A stretch of DNA of 64,000 bases from Dactylosporangium sp. AC04546. GTDB lineage: Bacteria; Actinomycetota; Actinomycetes; Mycobacteriales; Micromonosporaceae. The translations under genes and the position numbers were made by a program. Every line of letters starts with the position of its first letter. Within the stretch, counting starts at the first letter, position 1. The stretch is from assembly GCF_022095675.1 (NCBI RefSeq), contig NZ_JAHYSG010000001.1:62001-126000 (forward strand). Reading direction: 5' to 3'. Under the pieces are notes generated by a model. The model was not told the DNA's origin and did no database searches. It worked only from the letters and a program-made list of their open reading frames with translations. This document shows positions 15,244 to 23,513 of the stretch, in pieces.

Positions 15244-15666
15244 ATGAACGAGATCCGAGAAGTCATCGAACGCAAGGCCGCACTGCTGGAGACCGGCGAC
15301 GCCAAGGCCGTCCTGTCGCACTATGCCGACACGTTCGTCGAGTACAACCTCGCCCCGCCGCTGCGGCAGCCGGGCGACGGACGCGATCCGGCGGCGCTGG
15401 AGGCCTGGATGGCGACGTTCCAGACGCCACCGCGCCGGGAGGTGACCCAGCTGGAGATCACCGCGGACGGCCACGTGACGTTCGCGACCAGCATCGACTG
15501 CCTGTCCGCCACGCCGCGCGGCTCGAACGAGAGCTTCAGTCTCTGGTTCCGGGTGACGCTGGGGCTGCGCCGCATCGACGGGCGCTGGCTGGTGACCCAC
15601 GAGCACGAGTCTGTGCCGTTCGAGATGGACGGTTCGTTCCGGGCCTCGGTCACACTGCTGCCGTGA
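15244..15666 (+). CDS. SnoaL/NTF2-like (ketosteroid-isomerase fold) protein
   Basis: A 140-residue protein starting at ATG 15244 with GAAAGGTGG upstream. The N-terminal helix EIREVIERKAALLETGDAKA followed by VLSHYADTFVEYNLAPPLRQ and a beta-sheet half with LTVTHEHESVPFEMDGSF-like strands (WLVTHEHESVPFEMDGSF) identify the NTF2 fold common to SnoaL proteins linked with ECF41/42 sigma factors. It is divergent from the DGPF gene and shares the palindromic ECF promoter, so it is very likely a member of the sigma regulon. Ligand unknown. Confidence 0.87.
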   Translation: MNEIREVIERKAALLETGDAKAVLSHYADTFVEYNLAPPLRQPGDGRDPAALEAWMATFQTPPRREVTQLEITADGHVTFATSIDCLSATPRGSNESFSLWFRVTLGLRRIDGRWLVTHEHESVPFEMDGSFRASVTLLP

Positions 15667-15793
15667 ACGGGCGCGGGGCCCGCCGCCGACGCCCTCGGCA
15701 GCGGGCCCCAGTGCGCTGATCGAGCGAGTTCCATGGCCCGCGGCGGGCAGCCGGCGGGTAGGGTCGTCGGCAGAAGCCGAGCGGAGGACTACG

Positions 15794-16081
15794 GTGCGAC
15801 GAAAGCGTGCGGCAGTGGCACTGGGATTTGCCCTCGTGTGGGGCGTCATTATGGCCGCCGTGCACTATCTGGTCGAAGGTGGGTCGTTGCTCCGTACCTT
15901 CATCATCTTCGTCACGGCTGGGCTGGTCTTCATGGTTCCGGCGTTCTATTTCAGCCGTCCGGATCGCAGGGTGCAGCAGTTCGTAGCCCGGGGCGCCGGC
16001 ATGTTGCGGAGGTCGCCGCGAACGCCCGTACAGCGGCACAACACCGCAGGCGACGACGCCGGACCGGGGCACACCGGCTGA
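15794..16081 (+). CDS. Small membrane protein
   Basis: A 95-residue protein from GTG 15794 with GGAGGAC upstream. Two clear membrane spans (VALGFALVWGVIMAAVHYLV and LRTFIIFVTAGLVFMVPAFY) are followed by a basic hydrophilic tail (SRPDRRVQQFVARG). Such two-span proteins are common in actinomycetes; no function is assigned. A hairpin terminator follows directly. Confidence 0.65.
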   Translation: MRRKRAAVALGFALVWGVIMAAVHYLVEGGSLLRTFIIFVTAGLVFMVPAFYFSRPDRRVQQFVARGAGMLRRSPRTPVQRHNTAGDDAGPGHTG

Positions 16082-16083
16082 CC

Positions 16084-16100
16084 TCGGAAGGGTCTTCCGA
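16084..16100. terminator. Short hairpin between convergent genes
   Basis: TCGGAAG (16084-16090) and CTTCCGA (16094-16100) form a perfect 7-bp stem with a GGT triloop in the 27 bp between convergent stops at 16081 and 16109. Its position suggests a compact bidirectional terminator. Confidence 0.5.
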
Positions 16101-16108
16101 CCGGGGTG

Positions 16109-17779
16109 TCAGCTGCTGCGGAGTGGCAGTGTGATGGTCATGGTCGTGCCGGCGCCGATCTCACTGGCCGCCTCGATCCGGCCACCCTGGTCGATGACGA
16201 GCCGTCGCGCGATGGCGAGACCGAGCCCGCTGCCGCCGGTGTCCCGGCCCCGCGCGGCGTCGGCGCGCCACAGCCGGTCGAACACGTGGGGCAGGTCGTC
16301 CTCGGCGATCCCGGTTCCGGTGTCGGCGACGGTCACCACCGCGTCCTCGCCGTCGGTCACCGCCCGCAGGGTCACACTCCCGCCGGCCGGGGTGTGCCGG
16401 ATCGCGTTGCTCAGCAGGTTGCCGAGCACCTGACGGATCCGGTCGGCGTCGACCCGGACCGGCACCCGATCGCCCGGCGCGACGACGAGGCGGATGCCGG
16501 CCTGCTCGGCCGCCGCCTGGCTGGCGCGGGCGCTCGCCTCGACCAGATCGGCGAGGTCGAGGTCCGCGGGGTGGTACACCAGCGCACCGGACTCGGCGAG
16601 TGCCAGGTCCTGCAGGTCGTCGACGAGGCGCTGCTGCAGGATCGCCTCCTCGTGCAGCGACGCCAGGACCTCGTCGGTCGGCTCGAACACCCCGTCGCGG
16701 ATGGCTTCGATGTACCCGCGGAGATTGGCCAGCGGGGTACGCAGCTCGTGCGCGAGGTCCGCGACGAGCCGCCGCTGGCGCTCGTCCGCCTCTTCGAGGG
16801 ACGCCGCCATCCGGTTGAACGACGTGGCCAGGCGGACGAGTTCCTCGCTGCCGCCGACCGTGACCCGGGCACCGAACTCGCCGCCGGAGACCCGGGCCGA
16901 CGCGACGGTCAGCGCCCGGACCGGACGGACGATCCGGGTTGCGATCACGGCCGTGCCGAGCAGCGCCACGACGATCACCCCGCCGGCGGCGAACATGACG
17001 GGGCCCTGCACCGACCGCAGCGTCGGCAGGTCGAGCGCACCCAGGTAGAGCTTGACCGGAACGGCCGAGAACTCGCTGATCCGTGTATTGAACGTCTTTT
17101 CGAGGCAGCGGAAGTCGCCGGATATCGGCATCGGGCAGGCGTTGACCATGGCGGTGTCCTGCGCCGACTCGGCCGCGGTGGTGACGCCGGCGTCGCGGCA
17201 TGCGGGAAGGTCCGGATTCTCCGCGTCCACCAGCCGGGGGACCTCTTCCGCGTCCCGCTCGACCGCCGCCGGCTGCGAGGTGGCGCGGGTCTGGCAGGTG
17301 GCGACGCCGACGGTGCGCCGGTACTGCGCGATGGCCTCGACGACCCGGCGCCGCCGCGCCGCATCGTCCGGGTACCGGTTCCAGTTCGCGCTGAGCCAGG
17401 GGCGCGGGTCGATCTCGATCGGCCGTGCGGCAACGGGCCGGGCGGCGCGGCCGGCGAGCACTTCCGTGTCGACGATGACGTGCTCGTCCGTGGTCGTCAG
17501 CCGGATCCGCTGCTGGCGCGGATCCGCGCGGAACCGAGCGTAGATGACCTCGGAGATGCCCTCCCAGATGCCGGTGTTCTGGCCGTACACCCGGATGGTC
17601 TCGGCGAACACCCAGTCCTGCTCGGTCGCGGCGGCCAGCGACCGTTCCAGCCGGCCGGCGGTCAGCCGCACCGACAGCCAGGCCGTCGCGCCGACCGCGC
17701 TCACCGCCACCAGCGTCACGAACAGGAAGATCTGCGTGCGCAGGGTCATCGGGCGGGGCGACTGCGGTAGCGGGCTCAC
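16109..17779 (-). CDS. Sensor histidine kinase with extracytoplasmic sensor domain
   Basis: A 556-residue kinase from GTG 17779, whose GTGA overlaps the stop of the response regulator gene. Order: a membrane span at residues 12-35 (TLRTQIFLFVTLVAVSAVGA), an extracytoplasmic domain of about 230 residues with four cysteines (TCQ, ACR, ACP, RCL), a second span (VMFAAGGVIVVALLGTAVIA), HAMP, HisKA with the H-box DLAHELRTPLANLRG, and HATPase with N-box NLLSNAIRHTP and G-boxes VADTGTGIAEDD and GGSGLGLAIARRL. It should phosphorylate the OmpR-type regulator encoded just upstream. The stimulus is unknown; paired cysteines in the sensor may form disulfides. Confidence 0.93.
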   Translation of the reverse strand: MSPLPQSPRPMTLRTQIFLFVTLVAVSAVGATAWLSVRLTAGRLERSLAAATEQDWVFAETIRVYGQNTGIWEGISEVIYARFRADPRQQRIRLTTTDEHVIVDTEVLAGRAARPVAARPIEIDPRPWLSANWNRYPDDAARRRRVVEAIAQYRRTVGVATCQTRATSQPAAVERDAEEVPRLVDAENPDLPACRDAGVTTAAESAQDTAMVNACPMPISGDFRCLEKTFNTRISEFSAVPVKLYLGALDLPTLRSVQGPVMFAAGGVIVVALLGTAVIATRIVRPVRALTVASARVSGGEFGARVTVGGSEELVRLATSFNRMAASLEEADERQRRLVADLAHELRTPLANLRGYIEAIRDGVFEPTDEVLASLHEEAILQQRLVDDLQDLALAESGALVYHPADLDLADLVEASARASQAAAEQAGIRLVVAPGDRVPVRVDADRIRQVLGNLLSNAIRHTPAGGSVTLRAVTDGEDAVVTVADTGTGIAEDDLPHVFDRLWRADAARGRDTGGSGLGLAIARRLVIDQGGRIEAASEIGAGTTMTITLPLRSS

Positions 17780-18462
17780 TGCGCGGCCATCCGATAACCA
17801 CGTCCGTAGACGGTTTGGATGAACCGCGGTTGCGACGGGTCGGTCTCCAGCTTGCGGCGGAGGTTGACGACGTGCGCGTCGACGGCGCGCTCCAGGACGT
17901 GGTGGTCGAACCCGAAGGCGCGGTCGATGAGCTGCGCCCGGGTGAAGACCCGGCCCGGCTCGGCGGCGAGTACCTCCAGAATGCCGAACTCCTTCGCCGT
18001 CAGCTGCACCGGGGCGCCGTCGACGCGCACCTCGAACCGCCCGGCGTCCACCTCCAGATCGCCCACGCGCAGCACCGGCTGGCCGGTCGTGGCGACCGCG
18101 CCGGAGCGGCGCAGCAGCGCGCGCACCCGGGCGGCCAGCACCCGTGGACTGTACGGCTTGGTCAGGTAGTCGTCGGCGCCCAGATCGAGGCCGAGCAGCT
18201 GGTCGTTCTCGGTCGACCGGGCGGTCAGCATGAGGATCGGCACCCCCGACTCCGCGCGCAGGATCCGGCACACGTCCAGCCCGTCGACGTGCGGCATCAT
18301 CACGTCGAGCACGACGAGGTCGGGCCGGCGGGCCCGGCACTGGTCGATGGCGCTGCGACCGTCGCCGACCGTCAGCACGTCATGGCCGTCGCGTTCGAGG
18401 TAGGCCCGCACGAGACGGGCCTGCTTCGGATCATCCTCCGCGACCAGGATGCGCGTGCTCAT
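17776..18462 (-). CDS. OmpR/PhoB-type response regulator
   Basis: A 228-residue regulator starting at ATG 18462. The receiver domain has the acidic pair AEDD (residues 8-11), phospho-acceptor Asp53 in LVVLDVMMPHVDG, and Lys102 in LTKPYSP. The C-terminal winged helix ends in the usual VDAHVVNLRRKLETDPSQPR and TVYGRGYRM. It forms an operon with the downstream kinase through a 4-bp GTGA overlap. The gene diverges from a large membrane protein gene at 18670; inverted copies of ATGAGTTCC in the shared 207-bp region are candidate binding sites. Confidence 0.93.
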   Translation of the reverse strand: MSTRILVAEDDPKQARLVRAYLERDGHDVLTVGDGRSAIDQCRARRPDLVVLDVMMPHVDGLDVCRILRAESGVPILMLTARSTENDQLLGLDLGADDYLTKPYSPRVLAARVRALLRRSGAVATTGQPVLRVGDLEVDAGRFEVRVDGAPVQLTAKEFGILEVLAAEPGRVFTRAQLIDRAFGFDHHVLERAVDAHVVNLRRKLETDPSQPRFIQTVYGRGYRMAAQ

Positions 18463-18488
18463 GTGCACATTCTGCGACGCGATCGTGC

Positions 18489-18555
18489 GGAACTCATGAG
18501 GAGCCGGCCCAAGACCTGCGATCCCGCCCACCCGTGATGCATCGACATGAGTTCC
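18489..18555. promoter_or_regulatory. Inverted copies of ATGAGTTCC in a divergent promoter
   Basis: GGAACTCATG (18489-18498) and its exact reverse complement CATGAGTTCC (18546-18555) flank the region between the response regulator start and the gene at 18670. They lie upstream of both genes and could be binding sites for the response regulator, or promoter elements. No clear -35/-10 pair was identified. Confidence 0.4.
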
Positions 18556-18669
18556 TCACCGGTTTCGCACAAGCCCCTGCCTAGCCTCTTGCGCACCGGA
18601 CGGTCCGGTATGCAGCGCCCGATGCCGTCATGCGTAAGACCGTACTCAAGACAGGGATGGGGACCACAC

Positions 18670-20298
18670 GTGCAAACGTTGTTGGACGAGCAGCAGGGGA
18701 TACGGCGACGTCGATCAGGTGTACTTCCGACCACCGGGTCGGCGCAGGCATACACGCCGGCTGTCTTCGCCACCGCGTTCCTGACACTGGCGACGCTGCT
18801 GGTGCTCCGCAACCGGGTGCTGTTCTCGGCAGTCGTCAACGAAGGCGGCGACTCGGGCGCCAACTCGATCCTGGTCCTGCGCGCCAAGGATTTCGACCAG
18901 CTCGTGGGCAACTACTCGCGGATCGGCTTCAACCACCCCGGTCCGGCCTTCCTGTACGTCCAGGCCTTCGGCGAGTGGCTCCTGCACGACCTGCTGCACC
19001 TCGTCCCGTCGCCGTGGAACGGCCAAGCCGTGGCGCTGCTGGTGCTCAACGCGGCGCTGCTGGCCGGTACGCTGGCAGTCCTCGCGGGCTGGCTGCGGTC
19101 ATGGGCGGCGATCGGGCTGGCGGGCGCGGTACTGCTCGGTTACGCCGCCACCGTGCCCGATCCGGTCATCGCCGGCACCTGGATGCCGCTGCTGTACTTC
19201 CCGCCGTTCCTGCTCCTGCTCACGGCGGCCGCGTCGGTCGCGGCGGGCCGGACAGATGACGTGTGGGTACTCGGGGTGGCGGGCGGGCTGCTGATGCACG
19301 GGCACGCGGCGTTTCTGTTCTTCGTACCGGTGATCGCGGGCGCCGCCATAGCCGTGCTGATCCGCCACCGGCGGCGCGAGCCGGCCGGCGACGGGCTGTT
19401 TCGCGGGCACCGCCGCGCCTGGCTGCTGCTCGCGGGTGTACTCGCCGTCTTCGCGCTCCCGATCCTGGTCAACCTTGTCCTGCACTGGCCGGGCGAGTTC
19501 GGCAAGTACTTCGGCTACGGCTCGTCGGCACAGGCCGGCGGCCACTCCCCGTGGTCGGCTGCCTGGTACGTGGTGTGCTTCTGGCCGGGCGAGCATCCGG
19601 TGGTACGGCCGATCATGGCGGTGGGGCTGTGGACGGCGGCGGTCGTGCTGACCCGCCGGCTACCGGACGGCCCGAACCGCCGGTACCTGCGCACCGTGCT
19701 CGGCTTCGCCGGCCTCGCTACCGCGCTGTTCGCCGTCTACGCACAGTTCGGCATCGACCACCTGTCGGAGACCTACATCGGCTTCTTCTCGTACGCGCTA
19801 CCGCTGCTCATCATCACGGTCGTGGTGCTGGCCGCAGTCGAGCTGCTTCGGTCCCAGGCGCCGCGCCTCGCCGCGCCGCGAGTCGTCGCAGCGGCCGCCG
19901 CGATCGCGCTCGTGGCCGGCCTGTTCGCAGCCGGCACATCAGCGAGGCTGGGAACGCCGCGCTACGACGACGTGCCTGCGGTGCCGGCCGCGATGGCCTC
20001 CCTCACCAGTAGCGCGGCCGGCCGGCCGGTGGTCCTCGAACTGCGCCGAGACCGTCAACTGCCCGATCCGACGCCGCTGCTCCTCGCCGGCAAGCGCAGC
20101 GCCACCCGCATCTGCATCCTGGACCCGTGGTGGACGTGGATCGTGACCAAAGAGCTGGTCTGTACTGCGGACGAGGTAGCGACCGGGCATCGGGTGCTGC
20201 TCAGCATGGCGGGCGACGTTCCGACCGGATCGGCCGTCATCGCTGATCTCGGCCGAACTGTGCTGTCGCTACCCGCCGAGTCCGCTCCCGCCGGCTGA
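18670..20298 (+). CDS. Large polytopic membrane protein, glycosyltransferase-like architecture
   Basis: A 542-residue protein from GTG 18670 (GGATGGGGA upstream). It has about ten membrane spans from residue 30 to 430 and a C-terminal soluble domain of about 110 residues (VPAVPAAMASLTSSAAGRPV to the end). An early extracytoplasmic loop carries NEGGDSGANSILVLRAKDFD and GFNHPGPAFLYVQAFGEWLL; acidic residues in the first loop are typical of GT-C lipid-linked glycosyltransferases, so that is the best guess, without a family match. Transcribed divergently from a two-component system that may control it. It ends 30 nt inside the convergent gene at 20269. Confidence 0.75.
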   Translation: MQTLLDEQQGIRRRRSGVLPTTGSAQAYTPAVFATAFLTLATLLVLRNRVLFSAVVNEGGDSGANSILVLRAKDFDQLVGNYSRIGFNHPGPAFLYVQAFGEWLLHDLLHLVPSPWNGQAVALLVLNAALLAGTLAVLAGWLRSWAAIGLAGAVLLGYAATVPDPVIAGTWMPLLYFPPFLLLLTAAASVAAGRTDDVWVLGVAGGLLMHGHAAFLFFVPVIAGAAIAVLIRHRRREPAGDGLFRGHRRAWLLLAGVLAVFALPILVNLVLHWPGEFGKYFGYGSSAQAGGHSPWSAAWYVVCFWPGEHPVVRPIMAVGLWTAAVVLTRRLPDGPNRRYLRTVLGFAGLATALFAVYAQFGIDHLSETYIGFFSYALPLLIITVVVLAAVELLRSQAPRLAAPRVVAAAAAIALVAGLFAAGTSARLGTPRYDDVPAVPAAMASLTSSAAGRPVVLELRRDRQLPDPTPLLLAGKRSATRICILDPWWTWIVTKELVCTADEVATGHRVLLSMAGDVPTGSAVIADLGRTVLSLPAESAPAG

Positions 20299-21267
20299 AA
20301 GACCGTGTTTGCTACCAAAGCTCGACCGCGCGGACCGCCGCATGATCCAGGCCGCCGCGAGTCCGGTCAACACACCCGTGAGCGCGTACAGGGTGTCCGT
20401 GTCGGCACCGTTCACCGGGGGGCTTCCGGCAAGCTCGGTCATGATCGCGGGCACCGGCAGCATCATGCCGAGGAGCACCGTGAGCACGACGGCGAACGGG
20501 TAGCCCACCAACGCGGACAACAGCACGGCCGGGCAGCGCCACCAGGACTCCCGCCTGTCCCAGCCCACAGGCGCCGTCACCGTGAGCATCACCGCGCCGA
20601 CGGCGCTCATCGGGCCGAACCGCGCGCCGGGTGCGACCTGTCGCAGGAGCACGACAGCGACGACGGCGACGACTGCCATGGCGATCGCCAGCACCGTCCG
20701 GGGCCGGCTCGGCGCCGCGGCGAGCATCGCGTACAGCCAGGCCACGGCAAGCAGGACGCCGGCACCGATCGCCGCCGGATCGAGGCTCGCCTCGGCGTCG
20801 GTCGGCGACTCGATCGCCGCGGCGAGCGGCATCGCCGCGGCAGCCACCGCCGCGGCCAGGACCGCCGCCCGGGCCGGGCCGGCAGCCCGTGCGGACGGCG
20901 CGGGGCCCGATCGGTTCAGCGCGAGCCAGCCGGCGGTCACCACCACGACGGCGCCGACAGCGAACGGGATCGTCGCGGTCACGTCGAGCCGGTCGCACAC
21001 GAGGTCGGCCGCGACGGCCGCGGCGAACCCGGCGACCAGGCACCAGGCCCGGACACGACCGAGTCCGGCCGCCGAGGACCGTGCCGCCACGACGAAGGCG
21101 ACAGCGATTGCGACGATCGCCATCCAGCGCAGGTCACGGGCCCAGTAGGTGTTGTTGCTCGCGACCTTTCCGCCGACCGGCTCGGTCAACGGCTGCAGCC
21201 TGGTCAGCCCGACCGCCCAGAACACCGCACCGGCCCACGCGATCATCAGGCCGAAGATCCGCGCCAT
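20269..21267 (-). CDS. Polytopic membrane protein of unknown function
   Basis: A 332-residue, very Ala-rich membrane protein with about nine predicted spans (for example IFGLMIAWAGAVFWAVGLTR at the start, WMAIVAIAVAFVVAARSSAA, and LSALVGYPFAVVLTVLLGMM). No transporter or enzyme motif is evident. The first loop contains VGGKVASNNTYWARDLRW, well conserved in look. Its 3' end overlaps the convergent gene by 30 nt. Function not assigned. Confidence 0.65.
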   Translation of the reverse strand: MARIFGLMIAWAGAVFWAVGLTRLQPLTEPVGGKVASNNTYWARDLRWMAIVAIAVAFVVAARSSAAGLGRVRAWCLVAGFAAAVAADLVCDRLDVTATIPFAVGAVVVVTAGWLALNRSGPAPSARAAGPARAAVLAAAVAAAAMPLAAAIESPTDAEASLDPAAIGAGVLLAVAWLYAMLAAAPSRPRTVLAIAMAVVAVVAVVLLRQVAPGARFGPMSAVGAVMLTVTAPVGWDRRESWWRCPAVLLSALVGYPFAVVLTVLLGMMLPVPAIMTELAGSPPVNGADTDTLYALTGVLTGLAAAWIMRRSARSSFGSKHGLSAGGSGLGG

Positions 21268-21352
21268 CCACGGATGCTACATCGAGCACCGCCGACATTC
21301 TGCCCGCTTCCGCGCGAGGCCCGGCGGTGCGCTGGCCGGCGCAGCTGATCGA

Positions 21353-22039
21353 TCAACCGGTTTGCAGGGCGTCCCGGACTTGCGGGCTCGGCGGCGAGGT
21401 GACGGCCGGCGGTCGTTCGCGCACCGCGTCCCAGGCCGCCTTGCCGCTGGCGAAGTAGTCCCGCACCGCCTTGCTGGCCAGCAGGGTGGCGGCGCAGCCG
21501 CCGCAGCGAGCGGTCACGCCGTCGGTGTCGATGCCCACCCGCCGGCACAGCGTCACCGCCCGGGACAGGTGGTAGGCCTGGGTGACCACCAGGGCCCGGG
21601 TGACGCCGTAGACGTCCCGCGCCCGCACGCACGTGTCGTAGGTGTCCAGGCCGTGCGGGTCGGCCACGATGCGGCGCGGATCGATGCCGAGGCCGGTCAG
21701 GTACGCGGTCATCACCGCCGGCTCGTCGCCGGACTCGCCGCCGCCGTCGCCGGATACCAGGATCACCCGGGCGCGGCCACTGTCCACCAGCGCGGCGGCG
21801 GTGTCCAGCCGGCCGGCCAGGCGTGGCGCGGGCGTACGCCGATCCGCCGCGACCTCGCCGCCGAGCACGATGACGACGTCCGCGGCCGGCGCATCCGCCT
21901 CGTCGTGCACATGGCCGCGCGCGGCGATCTGCGTCCACAGCCACGGCGCGCTGGCGAGCAGCAGCGCGACGGCCGCGCCGATCACCACCCGCCGGCGCCA
22001 CCGGCGCACCGGTTTCGTCGTCTCCTGCGCGTCAGTCAT
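21353..22039 (-). CDS. SanA/YdcF-like (DUF218) membrane-anchored protein
   Basis: About 228 residues from ATG 22039; an in-frame start at 22066 adds nine residues. One N-terminal anchor (VVIGAAVALLLASAPWLWTQ) precedes a DUF218 domain: DVVIVLGGEVAADRRTPAPR, then RARVILVSGDGGGESGDEPA, DTYDTCVRARDVYGV and ALVVTQAYHLSRAVTLCRRV. This matches the SanA/YdcF group, in which SanA affects envelope permeability to vancomycin; the molecular activity is not settled. Stands alone between a membrane protein gene and the catabolic operon. Confidence 0.88.
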   Translation of the reverse strand: MTDAQETTKPVRRWRRRVVIGAAVALLLASAPWLWTQIAARGHVHDEADAPAADVVIVLGGEVAADRRTPAPRLAGRLDTAAALVDSGRARVILVSGDGGGESGDEPAVMTAYLTGLGIDPRRIVADPHGLDTYDTCVRARDVYGVTRALVVTQAYHLSRAVTLCRRVGIDTDGVTARCGGCAATLLASKAVRDYFASGKAAWDAVRERPPAVTSPPSPQVRDALQTG

Positions 22040-22099
22040 GCGAAACACCCTATTCGCCGGGCTCAAAGACCCGGCATCCCCAACCAGCGCTGTCGTAGC

Positions 22100-22840
22100 T
22101 CAGGCGGAGAGCAGGCCGCCGTCGACGATCACGGACTGGCCCGTCAGGTAGGCCGAGCCCGGGCCGAGCAGGTACACGATGAGGGCGGCCACCTCCTCCG
22201 GGTCGCCCTGCCGGCCCAGCGGCACCCGCGCGACAATGCCGTTCAGGGCGGCCTCGGTGTCGGCCTGGGCGTTCCAGTACGGGTCGTTGAACGGGGTGTC
22301 GATCCACCCCGGACACACGCTGTTGACGCGAACTCCACGGCCCGCGAGCTCGACCGCCAATGATCGGGTCAGGCTGATGAGCGCGCCCTTGGACGCGGCG
22401 TAGGCGAACGTGCCGGGGCTGCCGCGGTGGGCCGCGGTCGAGCCCGTGAACACGATGCTTCCGCGGGTCTCCGCCAGCGCCGCCGCGGCCGCCTGGGCCA
22501 GCAGGTAGGGCGCCCGCACGTTCACCGCCATGGTCGCCTCCCACGCCTCGAACGCGAAGGTCTCCAGGGGAGCGACGACGTGCAGGCCGGCGGTCACGAC
22601 GACGTGGTCGAGCCGGCCGAATGCCTCCAAGGTTGCGTCCACGGCGGCCTTCGGCGCGTGCCGGTCGGCCAGGTCGTGGTGCCCCACGACGATCCGCCCC
22701 GGGGCCTCCTGCGCCGCCACCTCCCCGGCCGCCGAGTCGTTGACGTCGGCCAGGTAGACGTCGGTACCGGCGGCGCGCAGGGCTCGCACGGTTGCCCGTC
22801 CGATGCCGGTGGCGCCGCCGGCGACCAGCGCGACGGTCAC
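22100..22840 (-). CDS. SDR-family oxidoreductase
   Basis: A 246-residue classical short-chain dehydrogenase. The cofactor motif is GGATGIG (residues 8-14), Asp32 in YLADVND suggests NAD preference, and the catalytic residues are Ser134 (TGSTAAH), Tyr147 and Lys151 (YAASK). The usual NNAG is here VTAG. The ending VNSVCPGWIDTPFNDPYWNA and AYLTGQSVIVDGG is canonical. Its GTG start overlaps the stop of the upstream PfpI-like gene (GTGA), so it is the last gene of a four-gene operon with a phosphotriesterase-like hydrolase. It probably oxidises a hydroxyl group of the same catabolic substrate. Confidence 0.93.
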   Translation of the reverse strand: MTVALVAGGATGIGRATVRALRAAGTDVYLADVNDSAAGEVAAQEAPGRIVVGHHDLADRHAPKAAVDATLEAFGRLDHVVVTAGLHVVAPLETFAFEAWEATMAVNVRAPYLLAQAAAAALAETRGSIVFTGSTAAHRGSPGTFAYAASKGALISLTRSLAVELAGRGVRVNSVCPGWIDTPFNDPYWNAQADTEAALNGIVARVPLGRQGDPEEVAALIVYLLGPGSAYLTGQSVIVDGGLLSA

Positions 22841-23502
22841 TCGCCCGCCACCGCGTACGCCCGGTAGTTGGCCGATCCCGGCCCGGCCGCACGGTTCTTC
22901 ACCACCGCGGCCGCGCGGTAGACCGCCGAGCTCGGCGTGGCGTCACGGACGACGGCCGGGACGTCACCGCCCTTCGCGTCGCTGTTGGCCAGGGCGTCGA
23001 GGATCCGTGCGAGGAACTGGGGGAGGTCGTTGGGCAGTTGCGAGGTGATGAGGTTGCCGTCGACCACGACGGCCTGGTTGCGCCAGTCGCCACCGGCGTG
23101 AATCACGTCGTCCTTGATGACGGGGACCGACGTGACGGCCCGCCCCTTCACGATGTCCGCCGTCGCCAGCAGCCACCCCGCGTGGCAGATCGCCGCGACC
23201 GGGGCGGCCCGGTCGTTCAGGGCGCGGACGAACTCGACGAACCTCGGTTCCCGGCGCAGGTACTCGGGGGAGAAGCCGCCGGGCACGATCACCGCGTCGA
23301 AGTCGTCGGGCGACACATCCGCGATGCCGACCTCGGCCACCGCCGGGTAGCCCAGCTTGCTGGCGTACACCTCGCCCGCGCGGGAGCCCACGATCGTGAC
23401 CCGCACACCGGCCTCACGCAGCCGCAGGACCGGGTACCACAGCTCCAGCTCCTGGTACAGGTTCTCGGCCAGGACAGCGACTCGCGCCTTCTGCAGTTCC
23501 AT
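22837..23502 (-). CDS. DJ-1/PfpI-family protein with intact catalytic cysteine
   Basis: A 221-residue protein from ATG 23502, chosen by the ribosome binding site GGAGGA. It has the DJ-1/PfpI fold (VAVLAENLYQELELWYPVLR, DDFDAVIVPGGFSPEYLR) with the nucleophile elbow AAICHAGW, Cys106. Family members include glyoxalase/deglycase-like enzymes, hydratases and proteases. It lies 11 nt after the phosphotriesterase-like gene and overlaps the SDR. A paralogue at 24589 lacks the cysteine, so the two may form a heteromer. Confidence 0.88.
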   Translation of the reverse strand: MELQKARVAVLAENLYQELELWYPVLRLREAGVRVTIVGSRAGEVYASKLGYPAVAEVGIADVSPDDFDAVIVPGGFSPEYLRREPRFVEFVRALNDRAAPVAAICHAGWLLATADIVKGRAVTSVPVIKDDVIHAGGDWRNQAVVVDGNLITSQLPNDLPQFLARILDALANSDAKGGDVPAVVRDATPSSAVYRAAAVVKNRAAGPGSANYRAYAVAGE

Positions 23503-23513
23503 CCAGTCCTCCG

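Noticed and set aside
16106..17770. A 554-codon rightward frame opposite the kinase
   Set aside because: Antisense shadow of the histidine kinase gene, low complexity and no ribosome binding site.
16109..18340. A 743-codon leftward frame that looks like a response regulator-kinase fusion
   Set aside because: Its first part is only the response regulator gene read in the wrong frame (Arg/Pro/Ala-rich text). The kinase proper starts at GTG 17779 with a GTGA overlap.
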